DNA of 48,395 nt from Siminovitchia fordii DSM 16014 = CIP 108821 (GTDB taxonomy: Bacteria; Bacillota; Bacilli; Bacillales; Bacillaceae_C), in contig NZ_KB894710.1 in assembly GCF_000374565.1 (NCBI RefSeq), positions 1-48,395 on the forward strand. The letters are read 5' to 3'. Made by a program: the position numbers and the translations under genes. Below the pieces are notes generated by a model. That model did not search any database. It was not told the origin of the DNA and saw only the letters and a program-made list of their open reading frames with translations. Shown one piece after another: positions 35,165-43,871 of the stretch (the stretch's first letter is position 1; the number at the start of each line of letters is the position of its first letter).

Positions 35165-35203
35165 AGGATCGACTCCTGTATAAAAACGGAGTCAATCCTT
35201 TTT
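35165..35203 (+). terminator. Strong hairpin terminator
   Basis: AGGATCGACTCC (35165-35176) pairs with GGAGTCAATCCT (35188-35199) with one mismatch, followed by TTTTT. It insulates the TetR cluster from upstream transcription. Confidence 0.8.
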
Positions 35204-35341
35204 AGTATGTTTTAAGAATGTATTACGTAATGGATATATAAGGCCCCGGAAATCCGAACACTCCTCTTGGAATTCTGATTATTTATTTCAAGTGGAACTT
35301 TATTTTCAAAGAAGAATATGATAGGATGATTACATAAAAAT

Positions 35342-35358
35342 AGACCGATAGTCGGTCT
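35342..35358. promoter_or_regulatory. TetR-type operator
   Basis: AGACCGATAGTCGGTCT is a perfect 7-base inverted repeat (AGACCGA/TCGGTCT) around TAG, only 18 bases before the TetR start. This position fits autoregulation. AGACCG-type palindromes are usual for TetR regulators of this group. Confidence 0.8.
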
Positions 35359-35376
35359 GTTGAGGAGTTGTAAAAC

Positions 35377-36024
35377 ATGAGAGTTATAAAAAAAGCCGAG
35401 GAGCGCAGAAACGAAATACTTGATGCGGCGGATGAGCTTTTCGGCCAGAAAGGTTTTGACGCGACAACAACAAGAGATATTCTCGAAAAGGTCGGTATTG
35501 CGCGGGGAACATTGTATCACCATTTTAAGTCGAAGGAGGATATTATGGACGCGCTGATTGAGCGTTATAATATTCGTCTTTTGGGAGCGGCTCAGGAAAT
35601 TGCTGCAGACAAGAGCATGCCTGTAGTTGAGCGTATTATCCGCGTTGTTATGGCACTGAACATAAATGGAGAAAGCAGCACAGAAATTATGGAGCACATT
35701 CATCAGCCGCAGAACGCGCTTATGCATCAAAAAATACAAAAAGTCATCATCACTGATGTTCCGCCGATATTGACAGAGATCATCCGAGAAGGAATTGAGC
35801 AGGGAATGTTCAGTACGCCATTTCCATATGAGTGTATGGAAATGGTTGTTATTTATGCAACGACCGTTTTTGATGGCGATATGGTCTCTATGACAAACGA
35901 GGAACGCTTTTCAAGAATGCATGCCTTTATCTGCAATGTAGAAAGGCTGCTTGGTGCTGAAAGCGGAAGTTTGATGGATACTTTGAAGGTGTTTGGTATG
36001 GAAGAGGGAGACACCAATAAATAA
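35377..36024 (+). CDS. TetR-family regulator
   Basis: 215 residues. The N-terminal HTH reads RRNEILDAADELFGQKGFDA, TTTRDILEKVGIARGTLYHHF, followed by a helical ligand-binding part. The start is preceded by GAGGAG. It probably represses its own promoter through the palindrome at 35342 and the transporter genes downstream. Codon use (many GCG, GGA, CGC codons) differs from the chromosome around it and matches the ABC genes that follow, suggesting that the block was acquired together, probably from a Clostridia-like source. Confidence 0.87.
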   Translation: MRVIKKAEERRNEILDAADELFGQKGFDATTTRDILEKVGIARGTLYHHFKSKEDIMDALIERYNIRLLGAAQEIAADKSMPVVERIIRVVMALNINGESSTEIMEHIHQPQNALMHQKIQKVIITDVPPILTEIIREGIEQGMFSTPFPYECMEMVVIYATTVFDGDMVSMTNEERFSRMHAFICNVERLLGAESGSLMDTLKVFGMEEGDTNK

Positions 36025-36256
36025 CTCGGTGAAATCTTTCAAAAAACTGCTATGGTTGGATCATTTCATTTCCGCTATAGGAGGAGGTTTTACGTCATTT
36101 GGGTTAGGGATTTATGTTTTCCAGCAGACGGGAAAAGCATCGGCCATGGAGCTTGTCATCTTGCTTGTTGACAGTGTAGGAAGGAACCATCACTACGGGC
36201 AGCGGTGGAGGAGCAGGATTCCTGGAGCTTTATCATGTGTGACTTCTAGTCTTTAA
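36014..36256 (+). pseudogene. MFS transporter, N-terminal remnant
   Basis: The frame reads INNSVKSFKKLLWLDHFISA, GGGFTSFGLGIYVFQQTGKA, AMELVILL, the opening of an MFS drug-efflux-type transporter (motif around the first helix and second loop). After about 50 residues the sequence turns into unrelated residues and stops. The beginning overlaps the TetR stop. The natural start seems to be ATA at 36014, possibly a decayed ATG. A large internal deletion removed the other eleven helices. Confidence 0.65.
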
Positions 36257-36279
36257 AAACTAGAATAAAGAGGTGACTT

Positions 36280-38598
36280 ATGTATAAAAGAATAATCCGA
36301 AATGATATTTCAAAAAGCAAACTGATCACACTAACAACTACGATATTTGTCGCTGTAGCGGCTGCGCTTGTTGCTCTCTCGGCGATACTTGTTGTAAATC
36401 TTTCGGGTGCGATTGATACACTTATGAAGCAGGCGAAAACTCCGCATTTTATGCAGATGCATTCGGGCGATATTGATACTGTACGGCTTGCGGATTTTGC
36501 GGAACAGAATAGCCATGTCGATGAATTTCAGGTGAGTGAATTTCTCAATGTGGATGGTGCAAAGATTGTAATTGACGGAAACTCACTTGTGGACAATATT
36601 CAGGACAACGGTTTCAGCACACAAAGCGAAAAATTTGATTACCTCCTTGATCTTGGCGGAAACGTCATAAATGTATCCGACGGGGAGATTTATGTTCCGG
36701 TAGGTTATATGAAGGACGGCACTGCAAATGTCGGTGACAAAGTTGTGGTAGACGGAAAGAAATTTACCATTGCGGGATTTCTTCGTGATTCGCAGATGAA
36801 TTCGTTACTTGCTTCATCAAAGAGGTTTCTTGTGAGCGAAAATGATTACGCGGCAATAAAGGGTGTCGGAAGTACGGAATATCTGATTGAGTTTAGATTA
36901 AAGGACTTGTCTGAAATTAGCGCATTTGAAACTGACTACACCTCCTCAGGACTTGAAGCAAACGGACCGACAATCACTTATCCGCTATTCAAGATGCTTA
37001 ATGCGATTTCCGATGGTTTGATGATTGCGGTCATATTCCTTGTAAGTGTCCTTGTCGTTGCAATCGCATTTATGTGCATACGTTTTACACTTCTTGCGAA
37101 AATCGAAGACGACTACCGCGAAATAGGTGTTATGAAAGCAATAGGGCTACGTGTTTCCGACATAAAAAAGATTTATCTTGCGAAGTATACAGTGATTGCA
37201 GCAACTGGTTGTATACTCGGATTTGCACTTTCATTTGTGTACAGAGGTATGCTTCTTGAGAATATACGGCTTTATATGGGGGAAAGTGAAAATTCTTCTT
37301 TCGCCAATTTATTCGGAATAGTAGGTATACTACTTGTGTTCTTTGCAATTATTGCCTATGTAAACATAGTATTAAGACGCTTTCGAAAAATATCTGCCAC
37401 CGAAGCTATTCGATTTGGCACTTCACAGGAGAAAACCGTGGGAGTCAAGCGTTTTACTCTGAGTGGAAACAGACTGTTTAATACGAATATTTTTCTCGGT
37501 ATCAAAGATGTTCTTGTAAGGAAAAAGCTGTACGCCACAATGCTTGTAGTGCTGATGATATCAGCATTTATCATTATTGTTCCACAGAACTTGTATAACA
37601 CCATTTCTTCAAAAAGCTTTACCACATATATGGGGATAGGGAATAGTGATATGCGTATTGACATCCAGCAGACCGATAATATGTCTAAAAAGGCTGAGGA
37701 AATAATAAAAACAATGATCAGCGATAGTGCGATTTCGAAGTATGCTCTGCTGACAACAAAGACATTTAACATAAGGCTGGAGGATGGTACGGAGGAAAGG
37801 TTAAAAATAGAGCTTGGCGACCATTCCATATTTCCAGTCGATTATTCCGATGGCGCTGCACCCGGCTCAGTAGATGAAATTGCGCTTTCGGTAATGAACG
37901 CTGATGAGCTAAACAAAAAAGTTGGAGACATCATTACTTTAGTGAATGAGGGGGAGGAAAGGAATCTCGTAGTCAGCGGCATTTATTCCGACATAACCAA
38001 TGGGGGTAAAACAGCAAAGGCTGTTTTTACCGATAATTCGGCCGATATTATGTGGTATGTGATCTGTGCTAAGCTTTCAGATCAATCTCTTATCGGCAGT
38101 AAAGTTTTGGAATATACGGATAGATTTAATTATGCGAAGGTTTCGGACATTGATGAATTTATTGGACAGACATACGGATCGACTATAAACTCTGTCGGAA
38201 AGGCGTCTTATGCATCAATTGTCGTTGCACTAATAATAACAGTATTGGTTACACTTTTGTTTATGAAAATGCTTATCGCAAAAGATAGATACTCCATTGC
38301 CGTAATGAAATCGTTAGGTTTTACAAACTCGGATATTACCATACAGTATGTTTCGCGTTCGGTGTTTGTTCTGATTGTAGGAATTGTTTTTGGGACGCTT
38401 CTGGCAAACTCACTTGGAGAGGTACTTGCAAGCGCGGTCATCTCATGGTTTGGAGCGGCGTCGTTTAAGTTTGTTGTAAATCCGCTTTCTGCGTATCTAT
38501 TATGTCCATTGATGATGATATGTTCAGTACTTATCGCAACAATTATCGGTACATCGAGTGCGGGACAAATAAAAATATCCGAAAATATGAAGGAGTAG
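36280..38598 (+). CDS. FtsX-type ABC transporter permease
   Basis: 772 residues. The first helix near residue 20 is followed by a long extracytoplasmic domain (about 45-240). FtsX helices lie around 245-370 (MIAVIFLVSVLVVAIAFMCI, EIGVMKAIGLRVSDIKKIY), and a second half repeats the plan with a helix near 420, a second outer domain, and three C-terminal helices (DRYSIAVMKSLGFTNSDI). This duplicated layout is that of MacB/BceB-like permeases that export or sense peptides and antibiotics. AAAGAGGTGACTT precedes the start. The partner ATPase follows after three bases. Confidence 0.87.
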   Translation: MYKRIIRNDISKSKLITLTTTIFVAVAAALVALSAILVVNLSGAIDTLMKQAKTPHFMQMHSGDIDTVRLADFAEQNSHVDEFQVSEFLNVDGAKIVIDGNSLVDNIQDNGFSTQSEKFDYLLDLGGNVINVSDGEIYVPVGYMKDGTANVGDKVVVDGKKFTIAGFLRDSQMNSLLASSKRFLVSENDYAAIKGVGSTEYLIEFRLKDLSEISAFETDYTSSGLEANGPTITYPLFKMLNAISDGLMIAVIFLVSVLVVAIAFMCIRFTLLAKIEDDYREIGVMKAIGLRVSDIKKIYLAKYTVIAATGCILGFALSFVYRGMLLENIRLYMGESENSSFANLFGIVGILLVFFAIIAYVNIVLRRFRKISATEAIRFGTSQEKTVGVKRFTLSGNRLFNTNIFLGIKDVLVRKKLYATMLVVLMISAFIIIVPQNLYNTISSKSFTTYMGIGNSDMRIDIQQTDNMSKKAEEIIKTMISDSAISKYALLTTKTFNIRLEDGTEERLKIELGDHSIFPVDYSDGAAPGSVDEIALSVMNADELNKKVGDIITLVNEGEERNLVVSGIYSDITNGGKTAKAVFTDNSADIMWYVICAKLSDQSLIGSKVLEYTDRFNYAKVSDIDEFIGQTYGSTINSVGKASYASIVVALIITVLVTLLFMKMLIAKDRYSIAVMKSLGFTNSDITIQYVSRSVFVLIVGIVFGTLLANSLGEVLASAVISWFGAASFKFVVNPLSAYLLCPLMMICSVLIATIIGTSSAGQIKISENMKE

Positions 38599-38601
38599 AT
38601 T

Positions 38602-39360
38602 ATGAAGAAGATTATTATCGGTGATAATATAATGAAATCTTTCGGAGTAGGCGATGAAAAGAACTATGTCCTCGACGGTGTATCCATTGAAATAAACGAG
38701 GGAGAGTTTGTTTCGGTTATGGGTCCTTCTGGCTCAGGTAAATCGACACTGATGTATGCGATGAGTGGAATGGACGAAATTGACGGCGGAACAGTTTCTA
38801 TTGACGGCAGGGATCTATCAACACTTAATGAAAAGGAGCTTGCCGATATACGTAGAACAAAAATGGGTTTTGTTTTTCAGCAGCCGACTTTACTTAAAAG
38901 CTTGAACATTCTCGATAACATCATTCTACCTTCCATGCGGGATAACAGAAAAAACGTTGCAAAGATTACTGAAAAAGCAAGAACTCTTATGAAAAAGGTT
39001 GGTATTGCGGAACTGGAAAAGCGTGATATTACCCAGGTTTCGGGAGGACAGCTTCAGCGTGCGGGAATATGCCGCGCACTTATGGGCAGTCCAAAAATTA
39101 TCTTCGGTGACGAACCGACTGGTGCACTTAACTCAAAATCTGCACAGGAAATTATGGATATCATTTCTGAAATTAACACAGAAGGTACTACGATTATACT
39201 AGTCACTCACGACGCTAAGATTGCAGCTAGGACTGAGCGTATTATGTTTATGTACGACGGAAAAATCGTAAGCGAAATGCGGTTTAAGAGATTCAACGGC
39301 ACAGATATTGATGACAGGATGAAAAGAATCATGGGAAAAATGCGGGAAATAGGAATATAA
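38602..39360 (+). CDS. ABC transporter ATP-binding protein
   Basis: 252 residues. Walker A GPSGSGKST near residue 40, Q-loop FVFQQPTLL, signature VSGGQLQRAGICRAL, Walker B IIFGDEPTGAL, and H-loop VTHD. This is the MacB/LolD-like subfamily that pairs with FtsX permeases. It begins three bases after the permease. It couples ATP use to shape change of the permease for export or peptide detachment. No two-component system is near, so control is through the TetR regulator upstream. Confidence 0.92.
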   Translation: MKKIIIGDNIMKSFGVGDEKNYVLDGVSIEINEGEFVSVMGPSGSGKSTLMYAMSGMDEIDGGTVSIDGRDLSTLNEKELADIRRTKMGFVFQQPTLLKSLNILDNIILPSMRDNRKNVAKITEKARTLMKKVGIAELEKRDITQVSGGQLQRAGICRALMGSPKIIFGDEPTGALNSKSAQEIMDIISEINTEGTTIILVTHDAKIAARTERIMFMYDGKIVSEMRFKRFNGTDIDDRMKRIMGKMREIGI

Positions 39361-39942
39361 TATGTTAATCTGTCTGCTAAAAAATCGGTACCTACTGTTA
39401 AATAGTCTGTACATAAGAGGAAAGAGCATGGAGAAAAAAGAGTAGTCGAGCAATATATACTCAATCTTGGTTCAATCGCAAAATCAATCCAAATTCAGGC
39501 TGGATCTGTACGAGCTTCAATTTTTTATCACGCCATAATTCTGCGGGATTTCTAGGTTCTATTCAGTTCGTTTCCTCAGTTTAACCACTGCAATCCAGTC
39601 TTTTCTTTGAACTTCTTTTACGATTCCAGGGACAAATTTAGTATATAAGCCAAAGTGGAAAAAAGAGGATGAAAACGGGCATTTGAGGAGGGAATCCAGG
39701 GAAATAGATTGATTAAAATATGTGTTGTATTTGACCTAGAACCTTGATTACAATGTTTCATTTTTATTATGATCAGAATTTCAATAAGATCATACGTCTT
39801 TACATTTGAAGTGCCAGTGTTTTGAATTGATTAGATCAAACTAAATTTTAAAGCTATTTGTCAAGGATACTCTTGAACAAAAAATTATTGTTTTACAATT
39901 ATCTTTTATTGTTTTACAATAATTTAAGGAGGTGGGTTTCTA
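39361..39942. other. Intergenic, nothing recognised
   Basis: About 580 bases with no supported gene, terminator or family resemblance. The last 100 bases are AT-rich and include a near-repeat of TTATTGTTTTACAAT (39885-39899 and 39908-39921), which may lie in the promoter of the next gene. Confidence 0.4.
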
Positions 39943-40479
39943 ATGAATCTTTTTACCAAAACCGTTCTGAAATTTTTGTCAATTGCGTCTCTAATAGCTC
40001 AAGTTTTTTGTGCGTTTGCTGGATTAATGCTACTATTTGCTGCTGGTGCATTATTGTTGGTTCCGAACGGAGTCAAAAAACAATTGCTACAGTATGCGGA
40101 TTTAAACTCAAGCCCAAGCCTATCAGTATGGTTTTTAGTACTATCTTGCTTAGTTGCGCTAGCAATCATTGCTTGCTTATTTATTATTATGTACGCTCTT
40201 CATAAAATAATTGGTAATATTTATGAACAAAACTTCTTTGTTTCTCAAAATCTCACGTACCTCAAACTAATCTTAATCTCGATCACTAGCTTTACCATTT
40301 TGCAGTTCATTAGTCAGCTGTTCTTTGTACAAGCACATGCTTACAATGTCAGTGGAATTTTTTCAGATTCTTGGCCAAGTTTAATAGGAAACATTCTTCT
40401 GTTAGCCATCGTTTATACGCTTTATGTGGTTTTTAAACACGGCATATATTTGCAAGACGATTCTAACAACGTAATTTAG
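39943..40479 (+). CDS. DUF2975 membrane protein
   Basis: 178 residues with four membrane helices (near 12-40, 64-90, 102-122, 145-165), and the family motif ALHKIIGNIYEQNFFVSQN between helices two and three. AAGGAGG precedes ATG 39943. DUF2975 proteins are nearly always followed by a small XRE-type regulator, as here, 13 bases downstream. The pair is widespread in Firmicutes and has no proven role. A membrane sensor that sequesters the regulator is possible. Confidence 0.85.
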   Translation: MNLFTKTVLKFLSIASLIAQVFCAFAGLMLLFAAGALLLVPNGVKKQLLQYADLNSSPSLSVWFLVLSCLVALAIIACLFIIMYALHKIIGNIYEQNFFVSQNLTYLKLILISITSFTILQFISQLFFVQAHAYNVSGIFSDSWPSLIGNILLLAIVYTLYVVFKHGIYLQDDSNNVI

Positions 40480-40492
40480 GTGGGAGCTCCTA

Positions 40493-40705
40493 ATGATAAA
40501 AATTAATCTGGATCGAGTAATGCTGGAAAGAAAAATTACTTCAAAAGCGTTAGCAGAAAAAATTGGAATTACCCAAGCTAACTTATCGATACTAAAAACA
40601 GGTAAAGCACGTGGTATTCGTTTTGCCACTTTAGAAAAAATCTGTCAGACATTAAATTGTCAGCCTGGTGATATATTCGAATATGAAGAAAAAACTGACA
40701 TATAG
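40493..40705 (+). CDS. Small XRE-family HTH regulator (YozG-like)
   Basis: 70 residues, one HTH domain: INLDRVMLERKITSKALAEK, IGITQANLSILKTGKARGIR, ATLEKICQTLNCQPGDIFEY. This is the HTH_26 type that accompanies DUF2975 proteins. GGTGGGAG precedes the ATG. It is translated right after the membrane protein, in one operon. Confidence 0.88.
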   Translation: MIKINLDRVMLERKITSKALAEKIGITQANLSILKTGKARGIRFATLEKICQTLNCQPGDIFEYEEKTDI

Positions 40706-41132
40706 AAAAGCAATTGTTATAAGTCAGGTTTTTAATTGTTGACTTTTAAAGTAAACATGTTCGAGAATTTGTCTAATATTGATTTTGCAGTACATCCATG
40801 GAAGCGTTCAAAAAAAATTAATCGAAAAATAGGCACGTTTTTTAAAAGAAAGCAAGGTGCAACAGGTAATTGCAAAGAAAAAGGGGGGAGAAAAAGTTGT
40901 GAAAGAAAGCGGGAACGGTATGATTAGTTGGGGCTATAGCAGACGTTAAGGAGATGGGATATTAGAAAGATAATTCTTGTTATGGGTTAAGGTTAACTAT
41001 GATAAGGTTAGTATATCGAATGAGATTTTGAAACGTGTACTTAATCTAAAATACCCTTAGTTAAATGAGTGAATAAATTAGTACGGGTAGCAGTGAAATA
41101 GACATCGTACATATATTTAGGGAGAGAAAAAT
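40706..41132. other. Intergenic, nothing certain
   Basis: A 63-codon basic frame at 40736-40927 looks like low-complexity Lys/Arg sequence with no ribosome site. No other signal was seen. Confidence 0.4.
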
Positions 41133-41555
41133 TTGAAACCAAATTATACAGATCATGGATATTCAATTATTATGGGGCCTAAATTAAGAATGTTAGTGGA
41201 GCAACAACTTTGCGATGATCTAAAAGTGTATGGAATAGCAGGGAATCAGTTTAAATTTGACTGGTCTGAGAGTTGTATAGAGGGACACGAAACTGCTTAC
41301 TTAGATGGGCGTGTTGAAAACTTCTCAGGAATAAATGTATTTAATGAAAAAGATGAGCATATTGCGGAGGGATGGATGGAATTTATTCACGAGCCAGCAT
41401 GTGACTTCTTTATTACGTATTGGGAATTTCTTGATTTTATTGATTCTGGAAAAGAAATAAATATAAAGGATAATTTTGGAATTCCTTATCATATTTATCA
41501 TAAAATTCCTGAAAATATACGCTCAAACTATAAGGCTGGGTTATTCAAATCTTGA
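41133..41555 (+). CDS. Hypothetical 140-residue protein
   Basis: Starts at TTG 41133, six bases after TAGGGAGAG. Soluble, acidic and aromatic-rich: MKPNYTDHGYSIIMGPKLRM, DWSESCIEGHETAYLDGR, HEPACDFFITYWEFLDF and a C-terminal IPENIRSNYKAGLF. It has no signal peptide or membrane segment. I do not recognise the family. Composition and the good ribosome site support a real gene. It is monocistronic. Confidence 0.65.
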   Translation: MKPNYTDHGYSIIMGPKLRMLVEQQLCDDLKVYGIAGNQFKFDWSESCIEGHETAYLDGRVENFSGINVFNEKDEHIAEGWMEFIHEPACDFFITYWEFLDFIDSGKEINIKDNFGIPYHIYHKIPENIRSNYKAGLFKS

Positions 41556-41769
41556 AATTTCATTAATATATTTTGGTTTCAGTACATTGTTAATTCACAG
41601 GTATTGGTTAAGCGTATGTAAAGGTAGAACAACTTTAAAAGTGTCCTAGAAATTGACTCATTGTTTTGCAGTAAAAATCCCTGATATAAACTTGATTCTC
41701 GGCAGTTCCCCATACAAATAGAGCCACCTACACTTCAAACCAACAGTTATGGTGGTGGCATTCTGTTAA
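41556..41769. other. Intergenic with hairpin
   Basis: AGCCACC and GGTGGCA arms around a 27-base loop (about 41721-41760), just beyond the stop of the minus-strand MerR remnant. It may be an old terminator. Confidence 0.35.
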
Positions 41770-42057
41770 TTAAAAGCTCCCTATTTTATTGTTTTTATGA
41801 ATATCTTCTGTTCCTGCATCCAATGCAGTCTTGTAATATTCGCATTTATGATTTATGAGTTCCATTGTTTTATCTTTCAACTGTGCTTCTACAGCAGTTT
41901 TTCGCTCCAAAAACATGTCATATCTTTGTTGTAATGAGGAACCCCCTTCAGAGCACCAATCAATAATTTTTTTAATTTCTTTTATAGGCATTCCAGTGGA
42001 TTTTAGGCATTCAATTACTTTTAAAGCGTCTATATCTGATTCTTTAAACAATACTAT
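41770..42057 (-). pseudogene. MerR/AdhR-type regulator, N-terminally deleted
   Basis: From FKESDIDALKVIECLKSTGM, PIKEIKKIIDWCSEGGSSLQ to DMFLERKTAVEAQL and YYKTALDAGTED the frame matches the second half of MerR-family AdhR-like regulators. The first about 45 residues with the HTH are gone. The open frame continues upstream to 42195 only as antisense of the neighbouring dehydrogenase remnant. Without the HTH it cannot bind DNA normally. Confidence 0.75.
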
Positions 42058-42068
42058 GAGACAAATGA

Positions 42069-42257
42069 TCCGGACCATTTGCAGCTTCCATGATCGGAGG
42101 CATCCGTGAGACTCACGAAATGCTAGATTTCTGTGCAAAACATAATATTGTTCCTGAAATTGAAGTATTTTCGGCAGATCAAATTGATGAGGCATATGGA
42201 CGAGTATTAGCTTCCGATGAGAAATATAGATTCGTGATTGACATTAGTACAATGTAA
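42069..42257 (+). pseudogene. Zinc alcohol dehydrogenase (AdhA-like), C-terminal remnant
   Basis: Reads [49 protein letters not shown] and a TAA, the last 60 residues of NADP-dependent zinc alcohol dehydrogenases. A TGA stands just upstream, and the other about 290 residues, including all zinc ligands, are missing. It sits head-to-head with the MerR remnant, the arrangement of adhR and adhA in Bacillus, with the middle deleted. Confidence 0.8.
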
Positions 42258-42304
42258 ATTACGTATGTTTTTTATGGTAATGTTAAGGTTAAGGTGTCTT
42301 AAAA

Positions 42305-42330
42305 GTCCGACTTTTGGGACGTTTTTTTAT
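42305..42330 (+). terminator. Weak hairpin with T run
   Basis: GTCC and GGAC arms (42305-42308, 42317-42320) followed by seven T. The stem is short. It lies between the dehydrogenase remnant and the next gene. Confidence 0.4.
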
Positions 42331-42353
42331 CAATGTAGGAAAGGTGATGAGCA

Positions 42354-43445
42354 TTGAAAAAAATTGTAAGTGTATATATGGTGCTTATTCTCTTATTAGT
42401 TGGATGTTCTCCAAATCAACAACAAGATGCAGGACATAACAATAATGAGCAAAACTCTCCACCAAGTCAGCAAGAAAATGATGAATTAGAAGTGATTGCA
42501 GAAAATCTCGACGTTCCTTGGTCCATTGAAAAAAATAACAATACTTACTATCTGACAGAAAGATCTGGATCCATCGCGAAAATAGAAAATGGAGAAATGG
42601 AGAGGCATAGTGTAGAACTTGAGAAAGATCTTGCTACAGCTGCAGAAGCAGGGCTATTGGGATTTGTTCTTGCTCCCGATTTTCAGGAATCCAATCTAGC
42701 TTATGCTTACTATACGTATGTAGATAGTTCCGGACAATTTAATCGTATTATTACACTCCATTTGGAAGATAATGTTTGGAGGGAAGAGAGTGTACTTCTC
42801 GATAAAATCCCAAGTGGAGACTACCATCATGGAGGAAGGCTTAAAATTGGACCTGATGAGAAACTCTATGCAACAGCCGGTGACGCGTCTGAATCGGATA
42901 AGGCACAGGACCTTAATTCATTGGGCGGGAAAATTTTAAGAATGAATCTTGATGGAACGATACCAAATGATAACCCGTTTTCGGATTCATACGTCTATAG
43001 TTATGGACATCGAAATCCTCAAGGAATTACCTGGTTGCCTGATGGAACACTATATACCAGTGAGCACGGAAACAGTGCAAATGATGAAATAAATAAAATA
43101 GATCCCGGGCAAAATTATGGTTGGCCAATTATCGAAGGGATTGAAGAACAAGATGGGATGGTTTCACCGCTATTCACTTCTGGAGAGGATACAACTTGGG
43201 CACCATCTGGAATAGACAATTCTAATGGGAAATTGTACGTTGCTGCATTAAGAGGATCAGCCATTTTAGAATTTGACCTTGAAACAGGTAAATACCGTGA
43301 AGTTATAACTGGCCTGGGCAGAATTCGAGATGTGCAGATTGAAGATAATTACCTTTATTTCATTAGCAATAATTCAGATGGTCGTGGAAATCCACAGGAA
43401 AATGATGATAAATTATACCGCACCTCACTTTCCGAATTAAATTGA
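42354..43445 (+). CDS. PQQ-dependent sugar dehydrogenase-like lipoprotein
   Basis: 363 residues. A lipobox LVGC places Cys18 as the lipidated residue, then a Gln/Asn-rich linker to about 45. The beta-propeller of the glucose/sorbosone dehydrogenase family follows: LDVPWSIE, LTERSGSIAKIE, AEAGLLGFVLAPDFQ, DYHHGGRLKIGPDEKLYATA, YSYGHRNPQGITWLPDG, SEHGNSANDEINKI, NYGWPIIEG. The His, Arg and Glu of these motifs match the PQQ and active-site region of soluble glucose dehydrogenase-type enzymes. The substrate is unknown, and whether PQQ is available in this organism is unclear. TTG 42354 follows AAAGGTGATG. Outer face of the membrane. Confidence 0.85.
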   Translation: MKKIVSVYMVLILLLVGCSPNQQQDAGHNNNEQNSPPSQQENDELEVIAENLDVPWSIEKNNNTYYLTERSGSIAKIENGEMERHSVELEKDLATAAEAGLLGFVLAPDFQESNLAYAYYTYVDSSGQFNRIITLHLEDNVWREESVLLDKIPSGDYHHGGRLKIGPDEKLYATAGDASESDKAQDLNSLGGKILRMNLDGTIPNDNPFSDSYVYSYGHRNPQGITWLPDGTLYTSEHGNSANDEINKIDPGQNYGWPIIEGIEEQDGMVSPLFTSGEDTTWAPSGIDNSNGKLYVAALRGSAILEFDLETGKYREVITGLGRIRDVQIEDNYLYFISNNSDGRGNPQENDDKLYRTSLSELN

Positions 43446-43483
43446 TTCTAAACATTTGAATGTATTTGGTTTAATTTTTAAAA

Positions 43484-43591
43484 ACGAATAAAGAGGATGT
43501 ACAAGCAGTTGTAGATTTGGCGGTTGAAAGTGTAGATGTAATCTTTATCAACGCTGGAATCATGCCCCACGCTCCATTAGTAAAAAGATAG
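43484..43591 (+). pseudogene. SDR-family remnant
   Basis: The frame reads TNKEDVQAVVDLAVESVDVI, FINAGIMPHAPL and ends at TAG 43589-43591. It matches the segment around the NNAG motif of short-chain dehydrogenases (V-D-V-x-x-N-A-G-x-M-P). Everything before and after is missing, and several residues normally between AVE and VDV are gone. Confidence 0.6.
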
Positions 43592-43602
43592 GTGATTTTA
43601 AA

Positions 43603-43693
43603 ATGGATATGAAAGAGTTTATAGATTTTTGTAAAAAAAGGGAATCCAATTTCAGGTGAGGATAAAGAATTACATGGGTATGAAGCAATCTAA
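43603..43693 (+). pseudogene. Sugar O-acetyltransferase-like N-terminal remnant
   Basis: MDMKEFIDFCKK begins at ATG 43603. After the run of A and G at 43633-43641 the frame shifts, and the next frame reads GNPISGEDKELHGYEAI and TAA. K-E-F-x-x-F-x-K-x-G-x-PI-x-G is the opening of hexapeptide-repeat O-acetyltransferases of Bacilli. The body of the protein is absent. Confidence 0.5.
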
Positions 43694-43697
43694 ATTC

Positions 43698-43730
43698 GGA
43701 CTGGGTCCAATTCGAGGCCAGTCCTTTTTA
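43698..43730 (+). terminator. Hairpin terminator
   Basis: GGACTGG (43698-43704) pairs with CCAGTCC (43718-43724), followed by TTTTTATTT. It probably ended the now-decayed genes. Confidence 0.8.
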
Positions 43731-43871
43731 TTTGTTTCAATTTTCCCTTATCAATATCTTCTATTCACTACAGACGAACTTAGTTACATTGGGAGAATAG
43801 ACATAATACAGGGTGGCAAAAAGAGGGAGGGAAATTGACTATTATAAAGCTTCCGTTTGGAAGGTAACTAT

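Larger units (their letters stand above)
34695..35376. other. Intergenic with terminator and TetR control region
   Basis: About 680 bases without a gene. Nothing recognisable is seen at 34740-35150. The terminator at 35165 is followed by the TetR operator at 35342. Confidence 0.45.
43446..43871. other. Region of decayed genes
   Basis: Contains an SDR remnant, an acetyltransferase remnant and a terminator, listed separately. 43765-43780 shares GACGAACTTAGTT with 16229-16241. The rest has no signal. Confidence 0.5.

Noticed and set aside
39885-39921. Repeat of TTATTGTTTTACAAT as a possible CRISPR-like or iteron repeat
   Set aside because: Only two copies in very AT-rich DNA. No spacer pattern and no replication gene nearby.
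40736-40927. 63-codon basic frame after the XRE gene
   Set aside because: Low-complexity Lys/Arg sequence without a ribosome site.
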